The position numbers and the translations under genes were made by a program. Source: Thalassia testudinum (Eukaryota > Streptophyta > Magnoliopsida > Alismatales > Hydrocharitaceae). Taken from it: a stretch of 64,000 nt of DNA. The notes under the pieces were generated by a model that was not told the DNA's origin, did not search any database, and saw only the letters and a program-made list of their open reading frames with translations. Every line of letters begins with the position of its first letter. The stretch's first letter is position 1. Shown piece after piece: positions 33,734-45,469 of the stretch. The stretch covers positions 11,724,501 to 11,788,500 of the forward strand of contig JAZHRO010000024.1 of the NCBI GenBank assembly GCA_037157565.1, read 5' to 3'.

Positions 33734-35398
33734 TGATGTAAACACATTTACACTACTTAAGATGTCTATTTATGCATGTTCTTAAGCATAGGATTGCATT
33801 TCATGATATAAATATTGCATTACATGCATCATCTTGCATTTAGAATACTTTGAATAAAATGGAGGTTAATTGTCTCCTTTTATGTGCTTGGACAGAGCAA
33901 ATATTTTATCAGGGCCTCGGATCAAAGATCCAACCGTATGGATGTGATTAGGGTGACGATTGGAGTTCAACAACTCCAAGATCGCCCTAATCAGGCATCT
34001 ATAGCATCAGATAGTGACCCGGGAACCTTAGAAGATCAAGGGCCAGGATGGTGTAAATCCGCACTTCAGATGACAAATCCGACCACACAGATGAATTTGG
34101 ATCGACGATCGCAGCCCAACGACACAAAAATCGAGTCAATCCGACATCCGTGGCACCATCCACAACTTCCAGAAGATGGACTGCCAAGATGGCGCCACGT
34201 GGTGCCATCTCAGCCGCCCAAACGGCCGCTTGCATTTTGTGAAGGCCCCCGCCCGATCGCTCTCCGCCATCAGATGGAGATCCAACAGTTGTGGTCGCTC
34301 GCGCTTAAAAGCGTCCGCGCGACCATTTCCTCCGTGTAGCGCAGCGGCGACGCAGTCGCGGGCGAAGCAGAGGTCGCGGGTTCGAGCCGCGGTGAGGGGG
34401 TGGAAGGCGCGGGCGAGCGGGCGCGGACGATCGTCAGATGGAGATCCAACAGCTGCGTGCGTCCGATAGCGTCGACGTGCTATTGGACGCGCGATCAAAC
34501 GCGCAATCAGACGCGTGGGGGGCGCGCTACGCAGCAGGCGCGGATGCGATTTAAGACGTTCGATCTCGCCATCGGACGGCTGAAAAGCGGCGAACCTGCG
34601 TGGCCGTTGAGTGCGCGAGTAGGCGAGGAGGCACGCGAGCTGGCCACTACGCCTACATTGGGGGTTTAGTGACGGATTTATCCGTCACTAAAGACCCCTT
34701 ATTTATTGTTTTGAAGTTGTAATGTCCATTTTGCCCCCACTCCTTGCAACTATAAAAGGAGACCCCCACCATACGAAATTCTCATCCCTTCTTTCTCCTC
34801 TCTACCCCTCCAAAGCTCAAGAGAAGCTTGTCCCACACCCGGGATGCTTCTCGCGAGATAAAGTCCAATTTTCGTTCCCCTTTGGAAGTGGATCCCGCGA
34901 CTACGACGGCATGCTGCTTCGTTCCCGTTCTTCTGCTTCATCCTCCTTCGTCCTGCTTCGTTCTCCTTCATCCAGGCGTCGTCCCGTCCAGCTCGTCCTC
35001 CAAGCAATCGTCAAGGAGGATAATTTCTCTCTCCCATTCTTATTTACAGCTTTTCTAGTGTAGAATTTTCTGCTTTATAGTGTAATTGATTTTCTGCATT
35101 CTAGTGTAACTTTTATAAACTATTGAAATATTGAATGCATGTTCTCTTTCTCTCTCTCTCTCTTTCTCTCTCTCTCTCATAGTTTGATAGCCCCATTGTA
35201 ATTATAACACCTTGCTTAAAGAAAATCCTAAAAAAATATAATTGCGAAAATAGATCAACGTAGCCTCCCTATGTTCGACCCGGAATTATTTTCGGTATAA
35301 ATTTTATTTGTTGAACACGAATTATTTGCTTTCGAACTACAACGACAAGTTTTCCAAAACCAATCTCGTTAGCGTAGGTTCGCAAAATCCATTCAATA
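33734..35398 (+). repeat. 3' LTR of element B
   Basis: Aligned throughout with 23837-25455. The TATA box is at 34751-34759, tRNA-like A box at 34337-34347 and B box at 34379-34388. The CT microsatellite is longer here (about 35147-35179). The terminal CA has become TA. The G-box palindrome has one mismatch. Confidence 0.9.
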
Positions 35399-37396
35399 GG
35401 TAGCTATCCCGTACTGGCATGCGGTCAGTCATTTCCGCTAATGGGTATGCCTAAAGGTACAACACGGGACAGTACAAGGCCTTGCCCTCTCAAAACATAA
35501 CAGAACAGGGGTCTCGCCCCTCCACAATCTGCGTACCCTCGTCTGACTATCTTGGTTTGCCCAGTGGGCCTAACAAGAGTCAGTGTAGGGTGGCTAATCC
35601 TAACCCCGGGCCCCCTGGGGCGGCTATCTCCCTCCCTACACTAAGTATCTCACCTCGGTACCACGTACATGAGGTCCAAACTAAGTCAGTGTAGAGTGCC
35701 TAGGCCTGATCCCAGGGCTCATCCCAACGGGCGGCTTGTACCCCTCTACACTAAAGGGACAGTGGCTCTCCTTGGTATCGCGTACACAACGGCCAGCTCA
35801 CTTCCCGTCTACAGGAGTTTTCCTCCTAATTCCCCGTAGGGTTCGTGCTAGTATTCCTTTCATTTCATATTCCAAACTTTCAGATCTCTCTATTTACATT
35901 TTCGTTTCCATCCTTTAAAACAGGTATCTCGTGATTTTCTACTGACAAGGCATCATATTAAGTAACCAGTACATTTGCTAGCATTTAAAGTTTTACAGGC
36001 ATCTCAGGTAAACAGTGTAACTCAACCATACTCATTTGTTCCTGTCATAAGGATCATTCTCATCCTAGGGTTCTACATGTTTCTCAAGTATATAGTATAG
36101 CTCAAACCATACTCATCTGCTTCTACCCTAGGATTTATTCTTATCCTAGGGTTCATTCAAGTTATTTTAAGCATGCAATTCATTTATTTAAATCATTACA
36201 TTAATGTAAACCACTCTACCGGCAAACACGGGAGGAATGGGAGCTCGGATCGCAGATCCCGTCGCCTCCATAGCTCCCGCGTACTCGACTAGTTGGAGAC
36301 TTATACAATTGACCAACCTCATCAAATGAATTCAAAACCGTATACAAGTGACACTAACTCGTAGAGAAACTCAAGCGAAAAGCAACGGTACTTCATTTAT
36401 GGAAATCCGATTCCATTTGGGCCCTAAACAGGCCAAAAACACTCACACTGTCCAAAATCAGACGTCTAAGTCTAGTCCCAGACCCCCCAGACGTCTTAAA
36501 AGACGTCAACACTTACTTTGGGTTCCTTGTAGCTACCTTGGACGTCTAGACCCTTCCGCGATCATCTGAGGTGAGTTCCAGACGTTGGACCCTCCTTCCG
36601 GTCGTCTGGAGGTACGGTCAGACATCTGGCGACGTGTCCAGACGTCCAAAAGTGCCTCGAAGGGCGCACCCTGCGTCTTTCCAACGCCCTGCTCCCTACG
36701 TACATACGCACAGAGCTAAATAAAGCTGGACCTGCGGTGAGGTCTGCATGGCCGTAATCGCACAAAAGCACATACCTTAACACTGTGCGTGCTTTCAGAC
36801 GTCCGACTTCAGCTCTGAACGTCCTTCTGCTACTCCATACGTTTGGGAGATGCTCCAAACGTCTAATACGGGAAAATATCCAGTACGCAGAACTTCTCTC
36901 GCGAGCTGCCTCCTTCGCGAGTACGCTCGCAGGAGTTGCAGCAGTGCCTCCAGCGGCTGTAGGAGGTCAAGGCGCCTACTTGCAAGCTCCTCCTCGCCCG
37001 CACCCTCGACTCCTCCCGCACGAGCTCCTCCAAGCTCCCGCGGCTCCCTCGAGAGCTCCTTCCATGCTCCCGCTCCCCTCTCCTCCTCCTTAGCGTCCCG
37101 TCTCTCTCTCTCTCTTCGTCCTCTCCTCTCACGGCACTGGAGGGAAGGGAGGAAGGTGGAGGACGGAGGTGGTGGCTGGTGGAGATGGATGGAGTGGTGT
37201 GGGGGAAGTGGGGGTTTAAATAGAAGAGGTTTAGGGTTTGGGGTTAGGAGAGAGAGAGGAAATACGCGTGCAGCACGTGCGGAAAAGAAAGAAGGTACGG
37301 TTCTCTACTTTCAGACGTCCAATACTCCGTCTAGACATCTGGACAGACGTCTGACGGCTAATCCGAACGTCTTAAATAACCCAAAAAGTCATTTCA

Positions 37397-39783
37397 CCTA
37401 CTTAGGATCATTTTTCTTCTTAGTAGCATGAGCCTGAGTACGTCGAGAAGGGTCTTACTCGTTAATGCCCGATGTAAGCTCAACCATGCCCCAAGTGAGA
37501 TCAATATCACCAAATACATGATCATCACCTGCATTTTCCTCATCTTCCTCCATTCTCCCAATAGCCATTCATTTGAATCATCAATTTCCGGAGGGAAATT
37601 GGATCAAGATAATCCCTATCTTCATATCGATCCCTCAAAGCTTCGTTATATCTAACAAACACAAGATCATTAAACTTTTGTTATGCCAACGGATCTCTTC
37701 TTTGAGTGAACCTATATAGATTTCCAAAATGAAATGATTAATATAAAATTACTTAATAAAATTAATGCATGCATATTATGAATTAGTTTATAACTCACAT
37801 TTTCTAATACACTCTAATTCCTTTCACATCCCGAGACACTACAAGTAAGACCTAGCACCTTCCGTGCCAATTTTGCTAAGTTAGGTGCAAACCCACCAAA
37901 GAGATTCTTCCACTGCACTGTAAAAAGATAACAAGTTATATAATATTAATAAGAACTTGGAAAGTTACTATAAAAAAATTATACCACTTGACTACCCGGG
38001 GCAATGGTCTTCTTCCTTTATCTAATAGCCATAAGTGTTCCAAAGAGTCCTTGTGCATTTCTATAAGTAGAAATTTCTCATGTTATTTTGTCTTGCACAC
38101 TCTCATCAGGCTCCAATTTTGCCAAGACATTATAGAATTCATTCATAACCTTTGAATCAAAATCAAGATTTTGATTTTCATAAGAGATTTCAGGATTGAG
38201 GAAATATCCTGCTACATGTAGAAGCCTATGAAGCTGCCAATCCTATCTCTTATCAATGATGTCGCAAATAGATCCAAACATTTTAGCATTATTGTTGAAA
38301 GCCTTCATGACAGCTTCCTTATCTCTATCCATTGCTTCATATATGTATCCCATTGTAGGCCTCTTCTCTGAGTCAACAAGACGAAGCACTCTCACAAGAG
38401 GAGACGTAGCCTTGAGAATGTAAACAACCTTATTCCAAAATCAAGGCATCATGATGTTTGTTGCCACCTTCTTTCCCTTATCTTCTTTTGCATTTTTAGA
38501 AGTGATCCACTTATTTGAAGTAAACATCTTCCTTAAATTTGCCTTTTGTCTATAAATGCTCTGCAAGGTGAGGAAAGATGTAGAAAATCTTGTAACTGCA
38601 GGCCTCAACAATTCCCTACTTGTGAATTGCCTCATCAAATGTAAGACTGAAGGATGCATGTATATATAACTATTCAGTTGCATTGAATCTTGAGTGTCTT
38701 TTCTACATCCTCTAACTCCCTCATAATCTTCCAACATCAGATAGATGCAATGTGCAGCACAAGGAGTCCAATAAACTTGGGGATTCTTAACCTCCAGTAA
38801 TTTACCTATGGAAAAGAAAAATGACATTTTTTATATTTTACAATACTTACATTGGTAAAGAAAATACATATGTTAAAATAAATAGAGATTTATTACTAGC
38901 AAGAACATAATTCGATGCGTTATCACTGATGACTTGAATCACATATTCCTCTCCAACACGACCGATCATGCCACTTATCAGCTTGTAAAGCTTCTCCCCT
39001 GTCTTTACGTAGGATGAGGCATCAATGGACTCCAAGAAAATAGTTCCCATGGGAGAATTGACCAGAAAATTTATAAGTGTTCTGCTTTTCCTATCTGTTC
39101 AACCATCTGTCATCAATGTGAATCCATATTTCTTCCAAGCATCATGATGTTTGGTGATGAAATCCTAAATCTCGTTCACATGATATCTCAATAAAGGAAC
39201 TCTCACTTCATGGTAAGGAGGCTTGAATCCAGAGCCAAAACGACCAATTGCCTCAATCATTATCTCAAACTAGATATCTTTAACAACATCGAATGCAATG
39301 TTATTACAGTACATCCATTTTGCAATGATCTGTACAACTGCATCTCTTCCCTCCTTTTTGAAAACCTCAAATATTGTAGTTTGTTTTATTAATAATCTCC
39401 TTTTTCGTTCTCAAACCACCTTCTCAAGGTCAACCTTCGTAAACTTATCCATTGGTCCATGAAACTTCATTAGAGGAAGTCCACCACTTCCACTAGCACC
39501 CATCATGATTCAAGCCTTCTTTGCATGTGATGTGTAGGATTTTCTAGTCTTCTTTTAATTGTAAATCTATCCATGGGTCATCGTAAGACATTCACTTCTA
39601 CTATTTCATATCCATCATCATTGTCGTTAAACGGCTCATCGTAAACAAAATCTTTTATGAACCTTTCTTTTTCTTCCTTTTTAGATTATCAATATTCTCT
39701 CAACTCCTCTCTCAAATGTTATGGAGCTTTTGAACATATTGTTATGTTCTTATCACCACCAGTAATATGTTCAATAGCTCTAT
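37397..39783 (-). pseudogene. hAT transposase, DUF659 and C-terminal dimerisation regions, decayed
   Basis: Minus strand, from the second half of the BED finger (AIEHITGGDKNITIC, about 39778) through the N-terminal linker (GASGSGGLPLMK, with a frame change before it), DUF659 (YHEVRVPLLRYHVNEI, INFLVNSPMGTIFLESIDAS, VIQVISDNASNYVLA, VYWTPCAAHCIYLMLEDY) to the hAT dimerisation segment (KLARKVLGLTCSVSGCERN, where the usual Trp is a stop). Three short introns can be placed: 38806-38896 (91 nt; removal joins NYVLA to GKLLEV), about 37924-37987 and about 37728-37809. It then reads FNDLVFVRYNEALRDRYEDRD and a basic stretch up to the C insertion. About ten stops show it is dead. Some DUF659 proteins are domesticated host genes, but nothing suggests that here. 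Confidence 0.82.
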
Positions 39784-42413
39784 TGATGGGAACACTATCA
39801 TAGGCCCTAACTGGCCACTTTTAGTCAAGTTTAAAAGATTAATGCTCCTATATAACCATCTGAGGGTTATAACTCCACTTCAAGCTGTTTTAAGAAGAAA
39901 ATAAGAAACTAGGGTTAATTCAGTAATTTTAACAGCATATCATAAACACAGAATAACCAAAGGGTTTGTTAGTTGTGAAATAAAGGTAAAATGAGCATTA
40001 AAGTCTATTAAGAGAGTCCATGCAGATAGAAACGAGTTTCACGCATTTCGAGAACTAATACAGCCACCAAAACCCTAACTTCAGACCCGCTTAAATTATT
40101 GAGGTTCTGGTCATGATAAAATCCATCTAAATCATTTAAAATTCATATAAAAATATTCCATAAGGCTTGGTACCCTTGATTTGACCTTTTGAACCCATTT
40201 TTACTTTAAATAGAGTCACAAACACAGTTTTGCTCTAATTTGGATTTTTACGCAAATTCCCCCATCAAACTTGGCCAAAACTGAAATTCGACTTCACCAT
40301 CAGATTCTTTGAGTCCAAATTAGGTTTATCCAAAATTTGGGCCTAATCGGAGTTCATCTTGACCTAGTTTACATTTTAGTCCATTTAAACTTTATTTCTC
40401 ACACATAAGCCCCTAATTTTTGAAATATTTGTATTTATCCCCCTAACTTCTCTTCATTTTTTTCAAATGGGTCCCTTTCGCCATGGCAGGTGCAAACCCA
40501 TAAGATTCAAGTTTCAATCAAAGATTCATCCCTGATTGCTCGACTAATCCCTTCCAAAATTAGAAGGGATGATCTCGAGGAAGTCCTTAATCATCTAAAC
40601 CTAGATTTTGACTCCAAATCTCCTCATGAAGCTCGTTTGAATTCTTGGATTTCAAGGATCTCTTTCCCTGAAAATCCAAGCTTCTTAAGCTTATTTCCAA
40701 GCTTGGAAGCTTGCCTGAAGCCTTATAAAAAGCATCCCCAATGCATAGCCGAACTCCTTAGCGAGTTCTAGGCCTAAAAATCCCTAATCTCCTCTACCTC
40801 CGGCCTGCCCCAAGGATTGCTCCGGCGACCTCCTCCCTCAGGCCTCTTTTCCTGCTACCACATAATATAGGCAGCAAGACCGCCTTCCCTAACTTCGTCC
40901 GCACCTCGCCATACTTGCAAGGGGCTTCCTCTCCCTTCAGCTGTCGCCATCCTCCCTCCCAGAGCCACCATCATCTCCGACACCGGCCAATCATAGCTGG
41001 TGCCATCTTCGCATCCCCTTCGTCAACAACCACTCCCGTTCGACTCCGCATCTCCCCCTGACTCGATTCATATGCCCAACATCCGCTTCAAGTGCCCTCA
41101 CGCCTGTGCCACCGTCATCTTCCACATCTCTGGCGTACCTCCGGTGACTTCGTGATCTGCTACACTGCACCAATCCGCTCCTCACCGACCTCAAAAGCTC
41201 GTCTGTGTCCTCACAACGAAAACCCCTCAAGTAATTGAGGGGATTGGCCACTCACGCATTTCACCCGACTCACGTACCTTCACACCACCTTCTCGACCTC
41301 GCCAAACCACCACATGCCTCCTCATAGCACGCCACACCCACCAACACATTCCCCTCTCTCAGTTGAAGCTTCTGAGCTTCTTTGACGTGGCCGCGAGGCC
41401 GTATTCGTGATTTCAGGTACACGCCAGACCTCTGCCACCGCCCTCAACTTCTCTGACGTCAACTACAGTCCTCCGGCCATGATCCCTCTAGATCCCACCC
41501 CCAGGTGCTACAGCTGACTCCCAGGTCCTCCTCCAGGCATTCAATTGGACTCCGTAGCCTCGTCTTTGACTGCAATCAGAGGCGTCTTTAGCTGTTGCTG
41601 CGTGAAGGAAGAAGCTGCGTGGGATAGTCCCACATCGTAGAGCGAAGGACCTGTGACCGCACATAAGAGGAATTCATGCCACTTGTTCTTCGCCCAAGAT
41701 AAGGGGGTCGGGTCCCCATACCCCCACTCACCCGCTTACCCACCTCTACGCACTCCTCGCTTGCGATACACGCCCGAATACTCGACTAATCTTGCGTCTC
41801 TGAGAGAAGAAGAAGAAGAGAGAGAGAAGGGGGGTTTGCCCTTCGTGCCTCTGCTCTCTACACTTGGCCGAGTCTTGAGAGGCCTTTGCCTCTATGTTGT
41901 GTTGTGCTTGCCTTTCTCTTGAGGCACGAATGAAAGAGGACTTTGCCTCTTCTGTTGGAGTTGTGCCTTGAGCAACTTAAGGCGTCTGATGTCTTGTGCC
42001 TCCGTCTGATATAGGCTAGTGCCTTAGTGCTACATACTGTTGGGATACTAAACTTGGTTGACGTAGCGTATTTGGTTGAAATTTACTGTTCAATTATTTG
42101 AAATACTTGTGAGCTTAATTTCAAGAGTTAATTTGTTGATTTAAATCACCATTTTAACCTATTCTTTTTGCACTTTGCTACTTGATTTCATATATATATA
42201 TATATATCATTTTGAGTTCTAAATGAACCTTTGGTCATGATTACTTATATTTCTGATTAAATTATGATTAGTGAGATTGAATTGCCATTCATTACTTCCT
42301 ATGTTTGACCTCGAACTCATTTTCGATTCTGAGTTATAAATTTAATTATTTTCGAGCAATTGAGGTTTTGCTACGACGATTACTCCTTAAAACCCCTCGA
42401 TAGCCCATTAACA
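39784..42413 (+). mobile_element. Solo LTR G2 (Ty3/gypsy-like, 2630 bp)
   Basis: Starts TGATGGGAACACTATCATAG and ends CCCATTAACA, flanked by a perfect TSD TCTAT (39779-39783 and 42414-42418). Removing it and one TSD copy restores the BED finger of the hAT transposase in frame. The late part (42300-42400, 'cctatgtttgacctcgaac' and 'gctacgacgatt') resembles the U5 ends of the Athila-like LTRs. It contains an exact plant snRNA-type upstream element at 41627-41637 and an AT microsatellite at about 42190-42207. Small open frames inside it (for example 40490-40771) look incidental. Confidence 0.85.
41627..41637 (+). promoter_or_regulatory. snRNA-type upstream sequence element (USE) in G2
   Basis: GTCCCACATCG is an exact match to the plant U-snRNA upstream element RTCCCACATCG. 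About 24 bases downstream is a weak TATA-like word (CATAAGAGG, 41662 on). No snRNA sequence follows, so it would serve the LTR if it works at all. The same word may be common in plant repeats. Confidence 0.5.
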
Positions 42414-42533
42414 TCTATGAATCCCCTCTTGCACTATCCTACCACAGAAAATACACTTCGTATCATTAATCTTTTTTGAGCCCTCCAATGTGACATACTT
42501 CCAACATGGGTGCTTTCTCCTTGTTTCAACCAT
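42414..42533 (-). pseudogene. hAT transposase: start codon and first half of the BED zinc finger
   Basis: Minus strand. ATG at 42531-42533 follows a splice-acceptor-like TTTTGTAG. It reads MVETRRKHPCWKYVTLEGSK and then CIFCGRIVQEGIHR, the aromatic/Trp and CxxC half of a BED finger. The HxxxxH half lies beyond solo LTR G2 at 39778 and below (HRAIEHI). BED fingers bind DNA at transposon ends. No stop in this piece. Confidence 0.82.
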
Positions 42534-42689
42534 CTACAAAATTCAAAACACATGCAAAGTTGTAAACAATGATGTAACATCATGTAAGTTTAAAACAAAC
42601 ATAATATACTAATAGATATCATAATCACATTATATAACAATATATATACATAGTTACATACATATATAATAGTACATATACATACTTAT
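42534..42689 (-). other. AT-rich 5' leader or intron of the hAT transposon, left of element D
   Basis: Non-coding, dominated by TA-rich words such as ACATATATAC. Similar sequence continues right of element D at 58605. I see no further signal besides the acceptor-like site next to the BED start codon. Confidence 0.55.
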
Positions 42690-45385
42690 TGTAACGACCC
42701 GAGTCCCTACGAGACACGAGAACCGGACCGACTCGACTAATCCCAAGACCTAGTCGTCCAACGAGGAAGTAACCAAAAGAGCAGTAAAATAAACCACATT
42801 CAACATGAATATAACTAATAGTAAGAAAATACAGCAGTAAGGAAAGAAACCACTACAGTATATACTACCACAACAGTAGAACAACATTCATAACATAATA
42901 TGAACTGCAGGTAAAGAAAAGTACAGCGGTAACAAGAACTACTCACTACAGTGGAACACAAAGAGGTACAAGAGAACAGTGGTAACTCTACTGGACCCTA
43001 CTCGGCCCAGCGTCCTCTGCAGCCGCTGACCCTAGCTGCTCAACACCTGGTCCTGAAAGGTAACGAGTGTAACATGTCAGCAAAACGCTGAGTAGAGTGG
43101 CAACTAAAACTAAAGAAACAGTAGAGTGTACAGTAGCTGTTATGTTCTGTTACTTTCTTTATTTACGTCTTTCAATTGTCTCACGATTTCATTTATTTCT
43201 TAGATCCTTTACTTGATCTCGAATGTTCCTCGTGGGAACGATCTTGATTGCAGTCTTTTCCAAAAAGTAGAAGTAGCACGTGGTGCTCTCCTGGCCGGGA
43301 GAGTCCCCCATGGTTATCCTACTCTCAGTCAACCACCCCAAGGTCACGGACAGGCGTAACGGTGACTACGGCACGCGCGATAAACGCACAGGTAGCTAAC
43401 CCGCACTAGAACGCGGTCAGTCGTTTCCGTTAACGGGTGCGCCCAAAGCACAGCACGGAACCAGTACAGGGTAGAGCCCTCTCAGTAACAGGGGGTCCAA
43501 CCCCTCCACAGTAACCAAACAGGGGCCTTGCCCCTCCACAGTCCGTGCACCCTCGCCTGACTACCCTGGTTTGCCCCAGTGGGCCTAACAAGTCGGTGTA
43601 GGAGGCTAGCAGAACCCTGGGGCCCGTGGGGTAGCTAGTACCTCCCAACACTAGTAGCTCTCCTCGGTACTACGTACACGAGGGCCAGCAAGTCGGTACA
43701 AAGTGGCCAGTCCTAACCCCGGGTCCCTGGGGCGGCTGGCTCCGCTCTGCACTAAACAGGTACAGGTACTTCCCTTGGTACTACGTACCCAAGAGACAGC
43801 ACACTACCACGTCTTTCTTTCTTTCTCAGTTCCATTCCTTTCTCTTTCCAGGAGTTCCACTCCTAATTCCCCGTAGGGTTCCAGCTCTTTTAACTCAGAA
43901 CATCTAGGTTTCACTTTCCAGTTTCACATTCTTACAATCCATGTTCACAGTCACGTTTATTTATTCATAACAGGCAGCTGTTAATTCGATTTACAGGCAG
44001 CTATTTGTTCCTTTCCATTTTTCCAAGACTGCAGTATTCATATATTCCACTAGTTTTCCCCGTCCTAGGATTCATGCTATATCCTGGGATCTATCATACA
44101 ATCTAGTTTTCCAGCCCTAGGATTCATGCAACACCTAAGATCTATCATTTAATCTATTTCTCATTCCTAGGATTCATGCAATGTCCTAGGTTCTATTTAT
44201 GGTTCCATAATTTAACAATTATACTAATAAACTTAAAAGCCACTCTACCGGTTACAACAGGCGTACTGGGGGCGTGGTCGGGAATCCCGCGTACCTCCGC
44301 AACCCCCGAGACTACAACGGAACGGGGTCCTATCACAAGGATCAAACACAAGGAGTTTCTCAAAATAGTATACAACTACTGTAGACGGATAGAGGATTTA
44401 ATTCCGAAAAGCACGCAACTCGAAATGCGGAAAACGGACTCCGAACGGGCCCAAAACGGGTCGAAAACGACGAAACAATACAAAATCAGACGTCTGGAAC
44501 TTCTTCCAGACGTCTTAAAAATGGGGATCAGATGGGACCTTGTCCTGCGTGGTCTCTCAGACGTCCAGAAGCCTGCAGGGGCGTCTAGCCTAGTTCCCAG
44601 ACGTCCGATGGTCACCCCGGACGTCTGGAAGTCGTTCCCGTCGTCTGGCACTGCAGCCAGACATCTGATTCGTGTTGGATGGCGAATCCAGAACCTGCGC
44701 GTACCCATTTCTCTCTCTCAGTACGGACGACCGAAGAAAAGGAAGAAGGACGAAAAATAACCCACCTTTCAGACGTCTGGACAGTCCTCCAGACGTCCTC
44801 CCCGTCGTCTGGTTGGAAGCCCAGACGTCTGATTCTGGAAAAATTTCCAGAATCAGGGCGCGACTGGCCCTCCGCTCGCGACGCACGGCCGCGCCGCGTC
44901 TCGTCCGCCTGCTGCTCGAGCTGCAGCAGGCCTCCCGCGTCACCCCGCGTCTGCTGCTCCCCCAGCCGGCCGGCCCTAGCAGCCCCGGCAAGCTCGCCCT
45001 CACGGCCGAGTGCCTCCTCCCTCGCGCAGCACCTCCTCCCACGCTCACCGCGGTTGTCGCTGCCGCCGCTCACTCGCGCTCGCACTCTCGCACCGGCTGG
45101 AAGGAGAAGAGGAAGGGGGCAGAGGTGATGAGAGTGAGGGAGAGGGCGTGGCGTTTTAAAGTCGCGCGGGGAGGAGAGAGAGAGCGAAACAGAGGGCCAG
45201 CCTGCGGTCGCAGGAGAGAGGGGAAAAGGCACCCGCAGGTCTGCGCGTGCAACTGCGTAGACGCAACCTCGCGTGCCGCCGAAACCGAATCCCAGACGTC
45301 TGGAAGGGGTTCCAGACGTCTGGTCCGACGTCTGGGTCACATCCCAGAAGTCTTAAAAGACGTCTGAAGCTGCGCGTTCGTAACA
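42690..45385 (-). repeat. 3' LTR of element D
   Basis: The plus-strand ends are TGTAACGACCCGAG and CGTTCGTAACA. Directly beyond 45385 the minus strand reads TTTCGGGGACGAAACTTCC, as in Tekay/Del elements before the 3' LTR. It contains about a dozen AGACGTC-type words in two clusters (44486-44830 and 45291-45365), a three-fold repeat of about 50 bp around CCTAGGATTCATGC (near 44065-44200), and the two-unit hairpin repeat at 43585-43800. Confidence 0.88.
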
Positions 45386-45469
45386 ATATAACAAACTCAA
45401 AGGAAGTTTCGTCCCCGAAACTTGCGCTAACTAGGGTGCGGGAAAAACGTCATAGTAACCATAACAAAC

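Larger units (their letters stand above)
23837..35398 (+). mobile_element. Element B: Athila-like Ty3/gypsy retrotransposon with full gag-pol, decayed
   Basis: LTRs 23837-25455 (1619 bp) and 33734-35398 (1665 bp) are of the same family as those of element A. Flanks are GGTAA (23832-23836) and GGTAG (35399-35403), a TSD with one mismatch, and the C LTR text continues across the site. A tRNA-Asp-type primer site, leader intron, gag-pol (26702-32373) and a polypurine tract before the 3' LTR are present. The right LTR terminus is TA instead of CA. No envelope-like frame of useful length follows pol. Two in-frame stops, one frameshift and one further stop show it is not autonomous today, though it has all pol domains. 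Confidence 0.9.
3235..37396 (-). mobile_element. Element C: Ty3/gypsy chromovirus (Tekay/Del-like) with nested insertions
   Basis: Bounded by a perfect TSD CCTAC at 3230-3234 and 37397-37401. On the minus strand the order is: 5' LTR (37396 down to 23106, split by element B), primer site, gag-pol with chromodomain (22919 down to about 18199), and 3' LTR (18076 down to 3235, split by a solo chromovirus LTR and a solo copia LTR). Without the insertions each LTR is about 2.7 kb and the internal part about 5 kb. Gag-pol has many stops, so it is older than the elements inside it and than element D, which encodes a very similar protein. Confidence 0.88.
23106..37396 (-). repeat. 5' LTR of element C, split by element B
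   Basis: Pieces 23106-23836 and 35404-37396 join at the B target site and give an LTR of about 2.72 kb. On the minus strand transcription would start near the upper end: TATTTAAA lies at 37215-37222 and a telo-box (AAACCCTAA) just downstream of it. AGACGTCT-type palindromes lie on both sides of the TATA (about 37311-37372 and 36464-36870), and many show CG-to-TG/CA decay. The long remaining R-U5 part holds the paired hairpins. Confidence 0.85.

Noticed and set aside
40490..40771. Small gene of 93 codons
   Set aside because: It starts at GTG, lies inside solo LTR G2 and has no recognisable domain; probably chance.
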